Under the pieces are notes generated by a model that saw only the letters and a list, made by a program, of their open reading frames with translations, searched no databases and had not been told where the DNA came from. DNA of 64,000 nucleotides from positions 17,576 to 81,575 of the forward strand of contig JBBPZZ010000085.1 of assembly GCA_038198445.1 (NCBI GenBank), read 5' to 3'. Both the position numbers and the translations under genes were made by a program. This DNA is from JACDDK01 sp038198445 (lineage in GTDB: Bacteria; Actinomycetota; Rubrobacteria; Rubrobacterales; Rubrobacteraceae). Below are positions 1 through 8,506 of the stretch, piece after piece (the first letter of the stretch is position 1; each line of letters begins with the position of its first letter).

Positions 1-1
1 T

Positions 2-1036
2 ACCTTCGCCGACGTCGGATCTGGGATCGACCCCGCGCAACGCCTGCGCAACCTCATCGAGGAGATCGAACTGGCGGATCAGGTCGGCCTCGACGTCTTC
101 GGTGTCGGTGAGCACCACCGCCCCGACTACGCCATCTCGTCGCCGGCCGTGGCACTCGCCGCTGCCGCCACGCGCACAAAGGACATCCGCCTGAGCAGCG
201 CGGTTACGGTGTTGAGCTCTGACGACCCAGTCCGCGTCTTTCAAGACTTCGCCACGCTCGACCTGCTGTCGGGCGGGCGCGCGGAGATCATGGCCGGACG
301 CGGCTCGTTCATAGAGTCGTTCCCGCTGTTCGGCTATGACCTCGACGACTACGATGATCTGTTTTCCGAGAAGCTAGAGTTGCTGCTAAAACTGCGCGAG
401 TCCGAGCGCGTTACGTGGTCGGGAAGGCACCGGGCGCCGCTCGACGACGCCGGTGTCTACCCGCGCCCGCTCCAGGTCCCGCTGCCGGTCTGGATCGCCG
501 TCGGAGGGACGCCGCAATCGGTGGTGCGCGCCGCGCTGCTCGGTCTACCGCTGGCTATTGCGATCATCGGCGGTCGGCCCGAAAGCTTCGCGCCTCTCGC
601 CGGGCTTTATCGCGATGCCGCGAGTCAGGCGGGCCACGATCCGTCGCGGCTGCCGATCAGCATCAACTCCCACACCTACGTGGCCGAGACGTCCCAACAG
701 GCTGGCGACGAGTACTTCCCAGCCTACGCCGCGATGATGAACCGGATCGGCCGTGAACGAGGCTGGGGTCCGATGGGCCGCAGGCAGTTCGAGATGGGGC
801 GCTCGCCGCGCGGCGCGCTCGTCGTCGGCAGCCCGGAGGAGGTGACGGAGAAGATCCTCTTCGAGCACGAGCTCTTCGACCACCAGCGCTTCATGGCGCA
901 GATCAGTGTCGGCGCAATGCCTCACGAAAAGGTGATGCGGGCGATAGAGCGGTTCGGTACCGAGGTCGCCCCCGCCATCCGCAAGGAGATCGCACGCCGT
1001 TCATCCGCAAGCGCCGAGGGGCCGCCAGCCATCTAA
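2..1036 (+). CDS. LLM-class flavin-dependent oxidoreductase, 5' end cut by window edge
   Basis: The reading frame is open from the first bases of the window, so the gene begins upstream. The visible part matches luciferase-like monooxygenases, TIM-barrel enzymes that use reduced flavin. Signs are the early GVGEHH segment, the run covering SSAVTVLSSDDPVRVFQDFA, and SGGRAEIMAGRGSF shortly after. The family usually oxidises small organic substrates or reduces F420-type cofactors; the substrate cannot be told from sequence. It is followed by about 280 bases with a promoter-like site, so it is probably not in the same transcript as the amidohydrolase downstream. The family call is firm, the function open. 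Confidence 0.85.
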   Translation, partial: TFADVGSGIDPAQRLRNLIEEIELADQVGLDVFGVGEHHRPDYAISSPAVALAAAATRTKDIRLSSAVTVLSSDDPVRVFQDFATLDLLSGGRAEIMAGRGSFIESFPLFGYDLDDYDDLFSEKLELLLKLRESERVTWSGRHRAPLDDAGVYPRPLQVPLPVWIAVGGTPQSVVRAALLGLPLAIAIIGGRPESFAPLAGLYRDAASQAGHDPSRLPISINSHTYVAETSQQAGDEYFPAYAAMMNRIGRERGWGPMGRRQFEMGRSPRGALVVGSPEEVTEKILFEHELFDHQRFMAQISVGAMPHEKVMRAIERFGTEVAPAIRKEIARRSSASAEGPPAI

Positions 1037-1126
1037 CCTCAACATGCATCTCTGAACACGGCTTTGGCGGTCTTCTCTCACCGGACGCGGCGCCCGTTTC
1101 ACACAGTGTAAGAACCTGAACAACTC

Positions 1127-1155
1127 TTGCCCCGGAAAATCCGCCACCTTATAAT
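1127..1155 (+). promoter_or_regulatory. Sigma70-like promoter upstream of the amidohydrolase operon
   Basis: TTGCCC at 1127-1132 and a perfect TATAAT at 1150-1155 are separated by exactly 17 bases. This is the best consensus promoter seen in the window and faces the amidohydrolase-DUF59-alcohol dehydrogenase operon. It is a sequence match only. Confidence 0.55.
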
Positions 1156-1170
1156 TCCCGCAAAGGGAAT
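1154..1170. promoter_or_regulatory. Palindrome overlapping the -10 box, possible operator
   Basis: ATTCCC and GGGAAT form a perfect 6-base inverted repeat around GCAAA. It overlaps the last bases of the TATAAT box and extends over the predicted transcription start, where a repressor would act. No regulator gene is visible next to it. Confidence 0.4.
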
Positions 1171-1318
1171 CCGACGCTCGCCGGGGTAAGGAGGCAATAG
1201 AAGACACTCTGCACAACTTTTGGCTACGAACTTGCAATTTTCAGCGCGAATAGAGGGGAAGGCTAGGGGTGGCGGTGTGACCGTCACCTGGCTCAACTGG
1301 GGTAGGAAAGGAAATCTC

Positions 1319-2359
1319 TTGTACGAGAAAGACAGCGAAAAGTATTTCGTGGTGGACGAACATATGCACTTCTGGGACGCGAGCCCGGAGAACACCACGA
1401 ACAAGTACGGCGAAGGTTTTATCAAGTGCTTCTACGACTACCACGCGAACCTCAGCCCCGACGAGTACACGTGGACCTTCGAGAAGTACCGCAAGTACAC
1501 CGAAGAAGACATCATGCACGACCTCTTCGAGGTGGGACATGTGGACAAGGCTATCCTCCAGTCAACCTACCTCACGGACTTCTACGACAACGGGTTCAAC
1601 ACCATCGAGCGCAACCACACGCTCGTGGATAAGTACCCGGACAAGTTCCTCTCCAACTTCGGCTTCGACCCACGCAACGAGGAGAAGGGCCTGGAGATAC
1701 TGGAGCGCGACTTCGAGAAGTACGGCTCCAAGGGCGTCAAGCTCTACACCGCCGAGTGGAAGGGCGAGTCTCACGGCTGGAAGCTCGACGATCCGTGGTC
1801 GCTCAAGCACCTGGAGAAGTGTCAGGAACTCGGGATAAAGAACATCCACGTCCACAAGGGACCGACGATCTGGCCGCTGAACCGCGACGCGTTCGACGTG
1901 GCGGACGTGGACCGAACCGCGACGCTGTTCCCGGACCTCAACTTCGTCGTCGAGCACGTCGGGCTGCCGAGGCTGGAGGACTTCTGCTGGATCGGGACGC
2001 AAGAGCCAAACGTGTACGGCGGGCTTGCGGTGGCGATGCCATTCATCCACGCCAAGCCGCGCTACTTCGCCCAGATCATCGGCGAGCTTCTGTATTGGAT
2101 CGGTGAAGATCGACTCATGTTCGCCAGCGACTACGCGATCTGGCAGCCGAAGTGGCTGGTGGAGAAATTCGTGGACTTCCAATATCCCGAAGACCCGGAG
2201 TTTGACGACTACGCCGAGATCACGACGGAGATCAAACGCAAGATCCTCGGCCTCAACGCGGCCAGGCTCTACGACATAGAGGTCCCCGAGGAGATGCAAC
2301 TCGCCACCGCTGGCAGCGCCACCGGACAGATCGCCGCCGACCCGGCCAACCCGGCCTGA
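1319..2359 (+). CDS. Amidohydrolase-2 family protein of the diiron monooxygenase accessory type
   Basis: This is a 346-residue metal-dependent TIM-barrel hydrolase. The metal-binding HMH pair is at residues 15-17, histidines follow in NIHVHKGP and VEHVG, and an aspartate lies in FASDYAIW. The frame also allows a TTG start at 1220, but TTG at 1319 has a strong ribosome site (GGAAAGGAA) and puts the HxH at the usual position. Proteins of this group lie beside soluble diiron monooxygenases such as propane monooxygenase. Here it heads an operon with a DUF59 protein (stop and start overlap as TGATG) and a zinc alcohol dehydrogenase. Its substrate is unknown; a role in maturing the oxygenase or handling its product is inference. 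Confidence 0.85.
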   Translation: MYEKDSEKYFVVDEHMHFWDASPENTTNKYGEGFIKCFYDYHANLSPDEYTWTFEKYRKYTEEDIMHDLFEVGHVDKAILQSTYLTDFYDNGFNTIERNHTLVDKYPDKFLSNFGFDPRNEEKGLEILERDFEKYGSKGVKLYTAEWKGESHGWKLDDPWSLKHLEKCQELGIKNIHVHKGPTIWPLNRDAFDVADVDRTATLFPDLNFVVEHVGLPRLEDFCWIGTQEPNVYGGLAVAMPFIHAKPRYFAQIIGELLYWIGEDRLMFASDYAIWQPKWLVEKFVDFQYPEDPEFDDYAEITTEIKRKILGLNAARLYDIEVPEEMQLATAGSATGQIAADPANPA

Positions 2360-3054
2360 TGCCGACCCGCGAAGCGGTCCTGGACGCCCTCTCCGGCGTC
2401 CGGGACCCCGAATTGGACGAACCTATAACCGACCTGGACTTCGTCTCCGGCCTGGAGATCGAGGACGGGGCCGCTTTCGTACGCCTGCGTCTGCCAACCT
2501 ACTTCTGCGCCCCGAACTTCGCCTACCTGATGGTAGCGGACGCGAAGGCCGCCGTGCTATCGGTGGCGGGGATCGAGCAGGCGAGCGTCGTTCTCGACGA
2601 TCATTACGCCTCGGACGAGATCAACACCGGAGTCAACGAGCATCGCGGCTTCGACGGCGCTTTCCCCGCACAGGCCGATGGCGACGACCTCGAGGAGCTA
2701 CGCACCACGTTCCGCCGCAAGTCTTTCGTAAGCCGTCAGGAGCAACTATGCCGGGCGCTGCTCTCAGACGAATTTACGACGCTGGACCTGTCCGACATGT
2801 CCCTCGAAGACGTGCCGCCGTCGCGGGACTTCGAGACCTACTTGGAGCGGCGGGCGGAGCTTGGTCTGGATATCGGGCCGGACGCGCCGCTCATCGTAGA
2901 CCCGGACGGCAATAGAGTCCCGGAAGAAGCGGTAGTCCAGCATCTGCGGTTCGCCCGGACGGTCCGGGTGAGCATCGAGGGTAACGCGAGCCTGTGCCGG
3001 GGACTGCTCGCCACACGTTATGGAATTCAGGATAAGAAGGAGGCGACAGCATGA
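2359..3054 (+). CDS. MIP18/DUF59 (PaaD-like) iron-sulfur assembly-type protein
   Basis: This is a 231-residue protein whose first 90 residues resemble the MIP18/DUF59 fold: an N-terminal VLDALSGVRDPELDEPITDLDFV segment in pieces, and a cysteine in PTYFCAPNF near residue 52. DUF59 proteins help assemble metal clusters or mature oxygenases, as PaaD does. The C-terminal 140 residues are not recognised. It overlaps the amidohydrolase by one base and the next gene by four (ATGA), so translation is probably coupled. Together with its neighbours it matches the tail of propane/methane-type monooxygenase clusters. Confidence 0.75.
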   Translation: MPTREAVLDALSGVRDPELDEPITDLDFVSGLEIEDGAAFVRLRLPTYFCAPNFAYLMVADAKAAVLSVAGIEQASVVLDDHYASDEINTGVNEHRGFDGAFPAQADGDDLEELRTTFRRKSFVSRQEQLCRALLSDEFTTLDLSDMSLEDVPPSRDFETYLERRAELGLDIGPDAPLIVDPDGNRVPEEAVVQHLRFARTVRVSIEGNASLCRGLLATRYGIQDKKEATA

Positions 3055-4106
3055 AAGCAGCGAGGCTGCACGAGTACGACGCGAGTATACCGTCGGAGAG
3101 CTTGAAGCTCGAAGAGATCGAGGAGCCGAAGGCGGACGGCCCCTTCGACGTCATCGTCAAGATCGGCGCGGCGGGCCTGTGCCGCACCGACATACACATC
3201 ATCGAGGGGCAATGGGCGCCCATCCAGGACGCTGAGGGCAACCTCCTGCCCTACGTCCTGGGACACGAGAACTGCGGCTGGGTCGAGGAAGTCGGCTCGG
3301 CCGTAACTAATGTAGCGGTCGGGGACACGGTGATCCTGCATCCCCTGATCACCTGCGGCCTGTGCCGCTACTGTCGCGCCGGACGCGACATGCAGTGCGA
3401 GAACGGCGCGTTCCCCGGCATCTCCCAGGATGGCGGCTTCGCCCAACTCCTCAAGACCAGCGCCCGGGCGTGCGTGAAGCTCGACCCGATCCTGCAGCCC
3501 AAAGACATCGCGGCCCTCGCCGACGCGGGCCTGACCGCCCACCACGCCGTCAGGAAGTCCGTGCCGGAGCTGTACGCCGGCACTAACGCCGTCGTCATCG
3601 GAGCCGGAGGGCTTGGACACATCGGCATCCAGTGCCTCAAAGCGATGACGCCAGCGAACGTAATCGTCGTTGACCCAAACGAGGAAGCCCTAGCGCTCGC
3701 GAAGGAATGGGGCGCGGACGATACGGTCAAGGTCGAAGACGGCTACGTGGACACGGTGATCGAGATGACCAACGGAGGCGCGGAGGTCGTCTTCGACTAC
3801 GTCGGCGAGCGCGGCGCCGAGGACGACGCCTGGAACATGACCCGCCCGGCCGGCTCTCACTACGTAATCGGCTACGGCGGCACGGTCGAAGTACCGACCA
3901 TAGACATTATCTCCACCGAGCGTAGCGTCATCGGGAACCTCGTCGGCACCTACAACGACCTGGCGGAGCTGATGAACCTGACGGCTCGCGGCCTGGTCAC
4001 GCTGCACACTTCGACCTACCCGCTAGACGCCGTCAACGACGCGATACAGGACCTCAACTCCGGTAACCTGAGAGGACGCGGCATCCTTATCCCCGAAGGA
4101 GCTTAA
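3051..4106 (+). CDS. Zinc-dependent, NAD-type alcohol dehydrogenase
   Basis: This is a 351-residue medium-chain dehydrogenase. Catalytic zinc ligands are C44 and the H72-E73 pair. The structural zinc loop has C102, C105, C108 and C116. The nucleotide fold has GAGGLG at 184-189, followed by VVDPNEE, an acidic residue favouring NAD over NADP. The start ATG overlaps the previous stop and has an AAGGAGG ribosome site at 3037-3043. In related clusters this enzyme oxidises the alcohol made by the monooxygenase. It is the last gene of the operon and is followed by a hairpin. Confidence 0.88.
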   Translation: MKAARLHEYDASIPSESLKLEEIEEPKADGPFDVIVKIGAAGLCRTDIHIIEGQWAPIQDAEGNLLPYVLGHENCGWVEEVGSAVTNVAVGDTVILHPLITCGLCRYCRAGRDMQCENGAFPGISQDGGFAQLLKTSARACVKLDPILQPKDIAALADAGLTAHHAVRKSVPELYAGTNAVVIGAGGLGHIGIQCLKAMTPANVIVVDPNEEALALAKEWGADDTVKVEDGYVDTVIEMTNGGAEVVFDYVGERGAEDDAWNMTRPAGSHYVIGYGGTVEVPTIDIISTERSVIGNLVGTYNDLAELMNLTARGLVTLHTSTYPLDAVNDAIQDLNSGNLRGRGILIPEGA

Positions 4107-4136
4107 CTCTCCGAACGCGACAAAGTCTCACCAAAC

Positions 4137-4165
4137 AAAGGCCCGGGCGTGAAGCTCGGGCCTTT
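4137..4165. terminator. Hairpin between convergent operons, probable bidirectional terminator
   Basis: AAAGGCCCG at 4137-4145 pairs perfectly with CGGGCCTTT at 4157-4165 around an 11-base loop. It lies between the stops of the alcohol dehydrogenase (plus) and the P1 peptidase (minus). The flank on the minus-strand side reads TTTGTTTGG, a weak U-rich tail. Confidence 0.6.
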
Positions 4166-4194
4166 GCATTCGACGGGCGGCGCATCGCTACCCG

Positions 4195-5154
4195 CTATCC
4201 GCCCCAATATTCGGTGAGCGAGGGGATTCCCGGTACGCCAGCGGCTTCTCTGACGGCACGCAATATTGCCTCTTGCATAACGTATGCTCCCCACGCGCCC
4301 ACCACGTCGGGTGCGGCGGATAGCTCGCCGACGGATGCGGCGAAAACCACGTCGCCGTCAATGGTCGTGTGTACGGGGTAGATGGCGCGGGCCAGACCGT
4401 CGTGGGCCATCTGGGCGACTTTATTGACCTGTGGTTTGGATAGCCGGGCGTTTGTGGCGATAATTCCGAGAGTCGTGTTCTCGCCCCATTGCAAACGGGC
4501 GGCGGCTTCCGGCAGCAGCTCCACGGTGTCTCCCAGCGTGCCGTCGTCTTGCCTGGGACCGGCCATTATCTTGCCGGACGATGCGTCGCGCACGTCTCCG
4601 AAAGCGTTGACGGCGGCGAGCGCCGCGACGAAGAGGCCGCCGTCTAGCTGGACGGAGGCGCTGCCGACTCCGCCTTTCATCGCGTGCTCCATGCCCAGGA
4701 CCTTGCCCACGGTCGCTCCCGTACCGGCGCCCACGCTGCCCTGGGCGAAGTGTCCGCTAACGGCTGAAGCGGCGGCCTGGTAGCCCATGTCGGCGTCGGG
4801 GCGTGTATCGGGGGAGCCCGCGACCAGATCGAAGAGTACGGCGGCGGAGACCAACGGTATCCTGGCGACCCCTATGTCGAGTCCGACGCCTTTCTCTTCG
4901 AGGAACCGGACCACGCCGTCCGCGGCGGCGAGTCCAAAAGCGCTGCCGCCTGTCAGGAGGAGCGCGTGCGTTGCGCGAACCGCGCCTATGGGTCCGAGGC
5001 GATCCGTCTCGCGCGTGCCGGGCGAAGACCCCCGCACGTCCACGCCCACTATAGCGGGCTTCTCGAAGATAACGGCCGTGCAGCCGGTCAGCCCGACGGG
5101 ATCGCCGGCATGGCCCACGAGGACACCTGGAACGTCGCACAGGTTATTCAGCAC
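4195..5154 (-). CDS. P1 family peptidase (DmpA/S58-like), self-processing
   Basis: This is a 319-residue protein of the DmpA aminopeptidase family. Conserved pieces are VGHAGDPVGLTGCT at the N-terminus, GSAFGLAAADG, VGAGTGATVGK, KGGVGSAS and VNAFGDV. Family members cut themselves before a Ser or Thr that becomes the nucleophile; the fitting site is N226-T227 in GENTTLGIIATNA. Enzymes of this family act as aminopeptidases, amidases or esterases; the substrate cannot be read from sequence. No signal peptide is seen. It lies just downstream of ricT with a 15-base gap and is probably co-transcribed. Confidence 0.85.
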   Translation of the reverse strand: MLNNLCDVPGVLVGHAGDPVGLTGCTAVIFEKPAIVGVDVRGSSPGTRETDRLGPIGAVRATHALLLTGGSAFGLAAADGVVRFLEEKGVGLDIGVARIPLVSAAVLFDLVAGSPDTRPDADMGYQAAASAVSGHFAQGSVGAGTGATVGKVLGMEHAMKGGVGSASVQLDGGLFVAALAAVNAFGDVRDASSGKIMAGPRQDDGTLGDTVELLPEAAARLQWGENTTLGIIATNARLSKPQVNKVAQMAHDGLARAIYPVHTTIDGDVVFAASVGELSAAPDVVGAWGAYVMQEAILRAVREAAGVPGIPSLTEYWGG

Positions 5155-5169
5155 TCGGCGCTCCGCCGT

Positions 5170-6000
5170 CTATGAGTCCGGCTCTTGAGAAGAGTCTATA
5201 GCCCAGTCGTCCGGATCGGCGGGCATGATGCCGGGGTTGTCTCGTGCGAGGCGGCCGAGTGGCACGAGCTCCTGATCGCTACGTTTCGGTCCGAACTTCA
5301 CGAAGACCGAGTCCTTGACCATGGAGTAGTCGACGACCTTACCCTCCCGTTCGTCGAGCTTTACGACCGAGTTCTTGAAGGGAGCGCGTTCCTTGAACTC
5401 CTTGTAGCTGTCGTGCTCGTAGCGCATGCAGCACTTCACTTCGCCGCAGCAACCCATGATCTTCTCGTTTGGCGTAACACCTTGTTGTTTGGCGAGCCGC
5501 ACGTTGACCGGACCTATGCTCCGCGCCCCGCTCCACGTGGCGCAGCACAACGGCAACCCGCACGTATCGCACCCACCCGAATCACCGGAACGCTCGATGA
5601 ACGTGAAGCTCCGCAGCTCGACCCTGGCGTCGTAGGCGCGTTCGAGCCCTTCCCTCACGGGAGTCAGGTCGAGGTTTTTCTGTCCGGTCTGGTATTTGAC
5701 TTCGATGTACGAACCATCCAGGGAGACATCGCACCCGATGAACTCGACATCCCCAATCCGGTGGTCGCGGGCGAGCTTCCAGGCTTCTTTCCGGATCTCC
5801 CGCCCAAGCTCCCGGCGTGCGTCGCCTTCGCGCTCATCTTCCTCCGTCACGACCCTGAGCAGGCTGTGAGGTTCGACATACGCCTCACGGCGGCGGGGCG
5901 TTAGGGCGACGCGGCCTATGAATTCTCCCACCTCCGTATCCACGACGACCTTGTACCCAACACGGAGGTCAAGATCCCGGGCGTAGCAGAGCTTTGGCAC
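5170..6000 (-). CDS. ricT: PSP1-domain regulatory protein RicT (YaaT)
   Basis: This 276-residue protein carries the PSP1 domain. Its cysteine signature is CDTCGLPLCC in the middle and GCCGEVKCCMRYE about 45 residues later, which in Bacillus RicT helps bind [4Fe-4S] clusters in the RicAFT complex. That complex promotes RNase Y-dependent mRNA maturation. The gene order tmk-holB-ricT matches the Firmicutes tmk-holB-yaaT arrangement. The start is GTG at 6000. RicA and RicF are not in the window, so the RicAFT role is not assured here. Confidence 0.88.
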   Translation of the reverse strand: MPKLCYARDLDLRVGYKVVVDTEVGEFIGRVALTPRRREAYVEPHSLLRVVTEEDEREGDARRELGREIRKEAWKLARDHRIGDVEFIGCDVSLDGSYIEVKYQTGQKNLDLTPVREGLERAYDARVELRSFTFIERSGDSGGCDTCGLPLCCATWSGARSIGPVNVRLAKQQGVTPNEKIMGCCGEVKCCMRYEHDSYKEFKERAPFKNSVVKLDEREGKVVDYSMVKDSVFVKFGPKRSDQELVPLGRLARDNPGIMPADPDDWAIDSSQEPDS

Positions 6001-6026
6001 GCTCCATCCGGGGATGCGGACGTCTA

Positions 6027-7094
6027 CTAGCCGCGGGAGTATTCGAGTATTCTCCGCCGTATCCGTAATAACGCCACCTCCAGGATCGCCTCTGGAGACA
6101 CATTATACGCAAGGGCGGCGCTTGCTTCCCCAACCTGCGTCGCGGCCCCACCCCAATCCGCGCCCGGCCACTCCTCGACGTGACGCCGTATCTCCGGCAT
6201 CCGTTCCACGTTCGCCGCCAGTTCCTCCGCCCCCGCCTGTACGACCGCCGCGTCCCGGTAAGCGAGCGCCAGGAGATCCAAAGCCTCCCGTACCGCGCCG
6301 TCCCGAGCCGCCCGCCCCGCGCGCTTCCCCCCCTCTTTCGCCCGCCGGTCCGGCTCGTCGAACTGTTCAAGAAACGCAGTCTCCCGCGCCGCGCCAACCG
6401 CCTCGGCGCGTCCCACGATCCCGGCGGCCATCTCGTGGCGCTCCTCGAAGTCCGCCGACAGAGAGAACCCAGCCTGGAAGACAGCCTCTCTTAGCTCCTT
6501 CATCTCCGGCTCCTCCGCGTACCGGATCGAGAGCCCCACGCTCCCCCGCCCGAGTGCCGCCGCGAGCGCCGGCTCCTCCGCCCCCCGCTTTTCAAGTAAT
6601 CCTGCTACTTCGCCGGTAGACACCGGGCTGAACCGAACCGTCCGGGCGCGTGAGACTATCGTGGGCAACACGCCCTCGCGCGAGCCCGCGAGCAGGATGA
6701 ACACCGCCTCTCCCTCCGGCTCTTCCAGCGTCTTTAACAAGGCGTTGGCCGCCTGCACGTTCAGCGTGTCCGCTTCCAGAATGAAGACTCGCCGCGTACC
6801 CTCGAACGGCCGGCTCGCCGCCTGCCGCACTACCTCCCGCGCCTGGCCGATAGTCGTAAACGCTCCCTCAGGGCGGATCTCCAGCAGATCCGGATGCAGT
6901 CCCCGTAATGCGCGATCCGCCGCCTGATCTCCGCCAGAGACAAGACTGGCCCCGAAACGCCGGGCAACAGTCCTCTTACCGACTCCGGCCGGCCCGTGAA
7001 ACAGGTAGGTGTGGGCGACATCGCCCGTTTCGAAACTTTTCTCCAACAACCGCAGGGAGATCTCATTGCCCAGTATTCCATCGAAGATTCCCAT
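6027..7094 (-). CDS. holB: DNA polymerase III delta' subunit
   Basis: This is a clamp-loader ATPase-fold subunit of 355 residues starting at ATG 7094 (MGIFDGILG). An upstream ATG at 7175 is in frame but would run deep into tmk. Visible are the Walker A-like GPAGVGKRT, the NALLKTLEEP segment typical of DnaX/HolB, and an SRARTVRF sensor region. The four-cysteine zinc module of many delta' proteins is absent; the matching stretch goes from SLVSGGDQ straight to LRGLHPDL. The C-terminal collar region is divergent. It follows tmk after about 20 bases. Confidence 0.88.
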   Translation of the reverse strand: MGIFDGILGNEISLRLLEKSFETGDVAHTYLFHGPAGVGKRTVARRFGASLVSGGDQAADRALRGLHPDLLEIRPEGAFTTIGQAREVVRQAASRPFEGTRRVFILEADTLNVQAANALLKTLEEPEGEAVFILLAGSREGVLPTIVSRARTVRFSPVSTGEVAGLLEKRGAEEPALAAALGRGSVGLSIRYAEEPEMKELREAVFQAGFSLSADFEERHEMAAGIVGRAEAVGAARETAFLEQFDEPDRRAKEGGKRAGRAARDGAVREALDLLALAYRDAAVVQAGAEELAANVERMPEIRRHVEEWPGADWGGAATQVGEASAALAYNVSPEAILEVALLRIRRRILEYSRG

Positions 7095-7113
7095 GTCCCG
7101 GATGAGTATAGCC

Positions 7114-7716
7114 CTACCGCTCGAAGACCCGGCGCACGGCCTCCGCCAGATCCTCCGAAGAACGGGAGGCATCAAGGACCTCTATCCGCTCCGGCTCGCG
7201 GCGAACAATCTCCTCGAACCCTTCTTCGACCCTCCGCATGAACTCCGCGCCGATGGATTCAATCCTATCCAGCGGCGCCGCAAGTTCCCTGGCTCGCCGC
7301 TCCCTTTCTTCAGATCCGAGCCGCAGGTAGAAAGTCGTATCCGGGAGGACCGTCCCGACAGCGTAAGCGTTCAACTCTCGTACAGTCTCCACGCCGAGTC
7401 CCCTACCGCATCCCTGATACGCGATGCTCGAATCCAGGTAGCGCTCACAGAGGACGTTCTCTCCCCGCTCCAATCGCGGCAGGATCTCTCGCCGCACGTG
7501 GTCCGCACGCGCCGCCGCATACAGGTACGCCTCGGTCCAGGCGTCCATGTCCAGGGACGGATCGAGCAACACCGCCCGGATACGCTCCGCCGCTGGAGTA
7601 CCGCCGGGCTCCCGGGTGAAATGCGCTGGCGTTTGCGTATTTTCGAGAAGCGGTTTGAGGTGGCGAACCAGGGTGGACTTTCCCGAGAAGTCCAGCCCCT
7701 CGACGGTTACGAAGAT
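7114..7716 (-). CDS. tmk: Thymidylate kinase with apparent ATC start codon
   Basis: This is dTMP kinase, about 200 residues. The P-loop is EGLDFSGKST near the N-terminus, the DR(Y/F) equivalent is CERYLDSSIAYQGCGRG, and a REPGGT motif follows the P-loop by about 20 residues. The frame is closed by TAG at 7738-7740, and no ATG, GTG or TTG occurs before the P-loop. The ATC at 7714-7716 reads ATC TTC GTA ACC GTC GAG, exactly where other Tmk proteins begin (M-F-V-T-x-E-G). No clear ribosome site precedes it. The first canonical start (7572) would remove the P-loop. Translation may be coupled to the amidotransferase that ends 25 bases upstream. Confidence 0.85.
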   Translation of the reverse strand: MFVTVEGLDFSGKSTLVRHLKPLLENTQTPAHFTREPGGTPAAERIRAVLLDPSLDMDAWTEAYLYAAARADHVRREILPRLERGENVLCERYLDSSIAYQGCGRGLGVETVRELNAYAVGTVLPDTTFYLRLGSEERERRARELAAPLDRIESIGAEFMRRVEEGFEEIVRREPERIEVLDASRSSEDLAEAVRRVFER

Positions 7717-7741
7717 ACCCCGTGGCGAGGTGGGCCTCTAT

Positions 7742-8506
7742 CTAGGCCGCTGCGCGGCGGAGGGCGTGGCGCTCGGCCGCGGAGACGTGCGCCTCGAACA
7801 GGTTGCGGTGCTCTGAGCCGGCGTCACGCATCGCCTCGGCGTGCCACTGCACCCCCATGAGCCACCGCTCCGAGAAGTCGCGGGACTCGACCGCCTCTAT
7901 AACCCCGTCGGAGGAGCGGGCCGATACAACCAGGCTATCCGCGAGGTCTTTGATCGCCTGGTGATGGTAAGAGTTGACCTTGACGCTGCCCTTCTCCGTG
8001 ACCTCGCCAACCCAGGAATCGCGCTTTATCTCGATCTCGTGTGTCGGCTGCCACTTCGGCGTAGCCTGCCGGTGCTTGAGAATATCCCGTCCAAGCTGCG
8101 AGGGAAGGTCCTGATACAGCGTCCCACCGAGACCGACGTTCAGCAACTGCAAACCCCGGCATATTCCGAAGATCGGGATTCCGTACCGCAGCGCCTCTTC
8201 GAGTAGCGCCATCTCGAAGGCGTCCCGCTCGGGAAGGGTCACGCTGAGTTCGGGGATCGGCTGCTCGCCATAGTAACTCGGGTCCAGGTCGCTCCCACCA
8301 CTGAGGAGCAGCCCGTCCAGACTTCCAATAACGGCTTCCGCGGCCCGCCGCTCACCGACCGCCGGCAACACCACCGGCACTCCTCCAGCATTAACTACAC
8401 CCTCCACGTAGTCCAGGTCCGCCCTCACGTAGCGGCCCAGAGGCCGCTCGGCGACAGAGTCCACGTCTTCCTTCAAGGTTGCGGTTATACCGATTATTGG
8501 GGCCAA
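7742..8506 (-). CDS. Class I glutamine amidotransferase-like (peptidase C26) hydrolase
   Basis: This 254-residue protein resembles gamma-glutamyl-gamma-aminobutyrate hydrolase (PuuD). The nucleophile is C116 in FGICRGLQLLN and the His-Glu pair is H222 and E224 in GVQWHAE. SGGSDLDPSYYGE and NSYHHQAI are family signatures. The start is TTG at 8506, preceded by AAGGATGAG. Such enzymes free glutamate from gamma-glutamyl amides. No polyamine genes are nearby, so the physiological substrate is unsure. Its stop TAG is followed within two bases by an in-frame TAG for tmk. Confidence 0.87.
   Translation of the reverse strand: MAPIIGITATLKEDVDSVAERPLGRYVRADLDYVEGVVNAGGVPVVLPAVGERRAAEAVIGSLDGLLLSGGSDLDPSYYGEQPIPELSVTLPERDAFEMALLEEALRYGIPIFGICRGLQLLNVGLGGTLYQDLPSQLGRDILKHRQATPKWQPTHEIEIKRDSWVGEVTEKGSVKVNSYHHQAIKDLADSLVVSARSSDGVIEAVESRDFSERWLMGVQWHAEAMRDAGSEHRNLFEAHVSAAERHALRRAAA

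Noticed and set aside
1188..1194. Strong AAGGAGG ribosome-like site
   Set aside because: No start codon lies at a suitable distance. The amidohydrolase has a better site near its TTG at 1319, so this may be a leader feature or chance.
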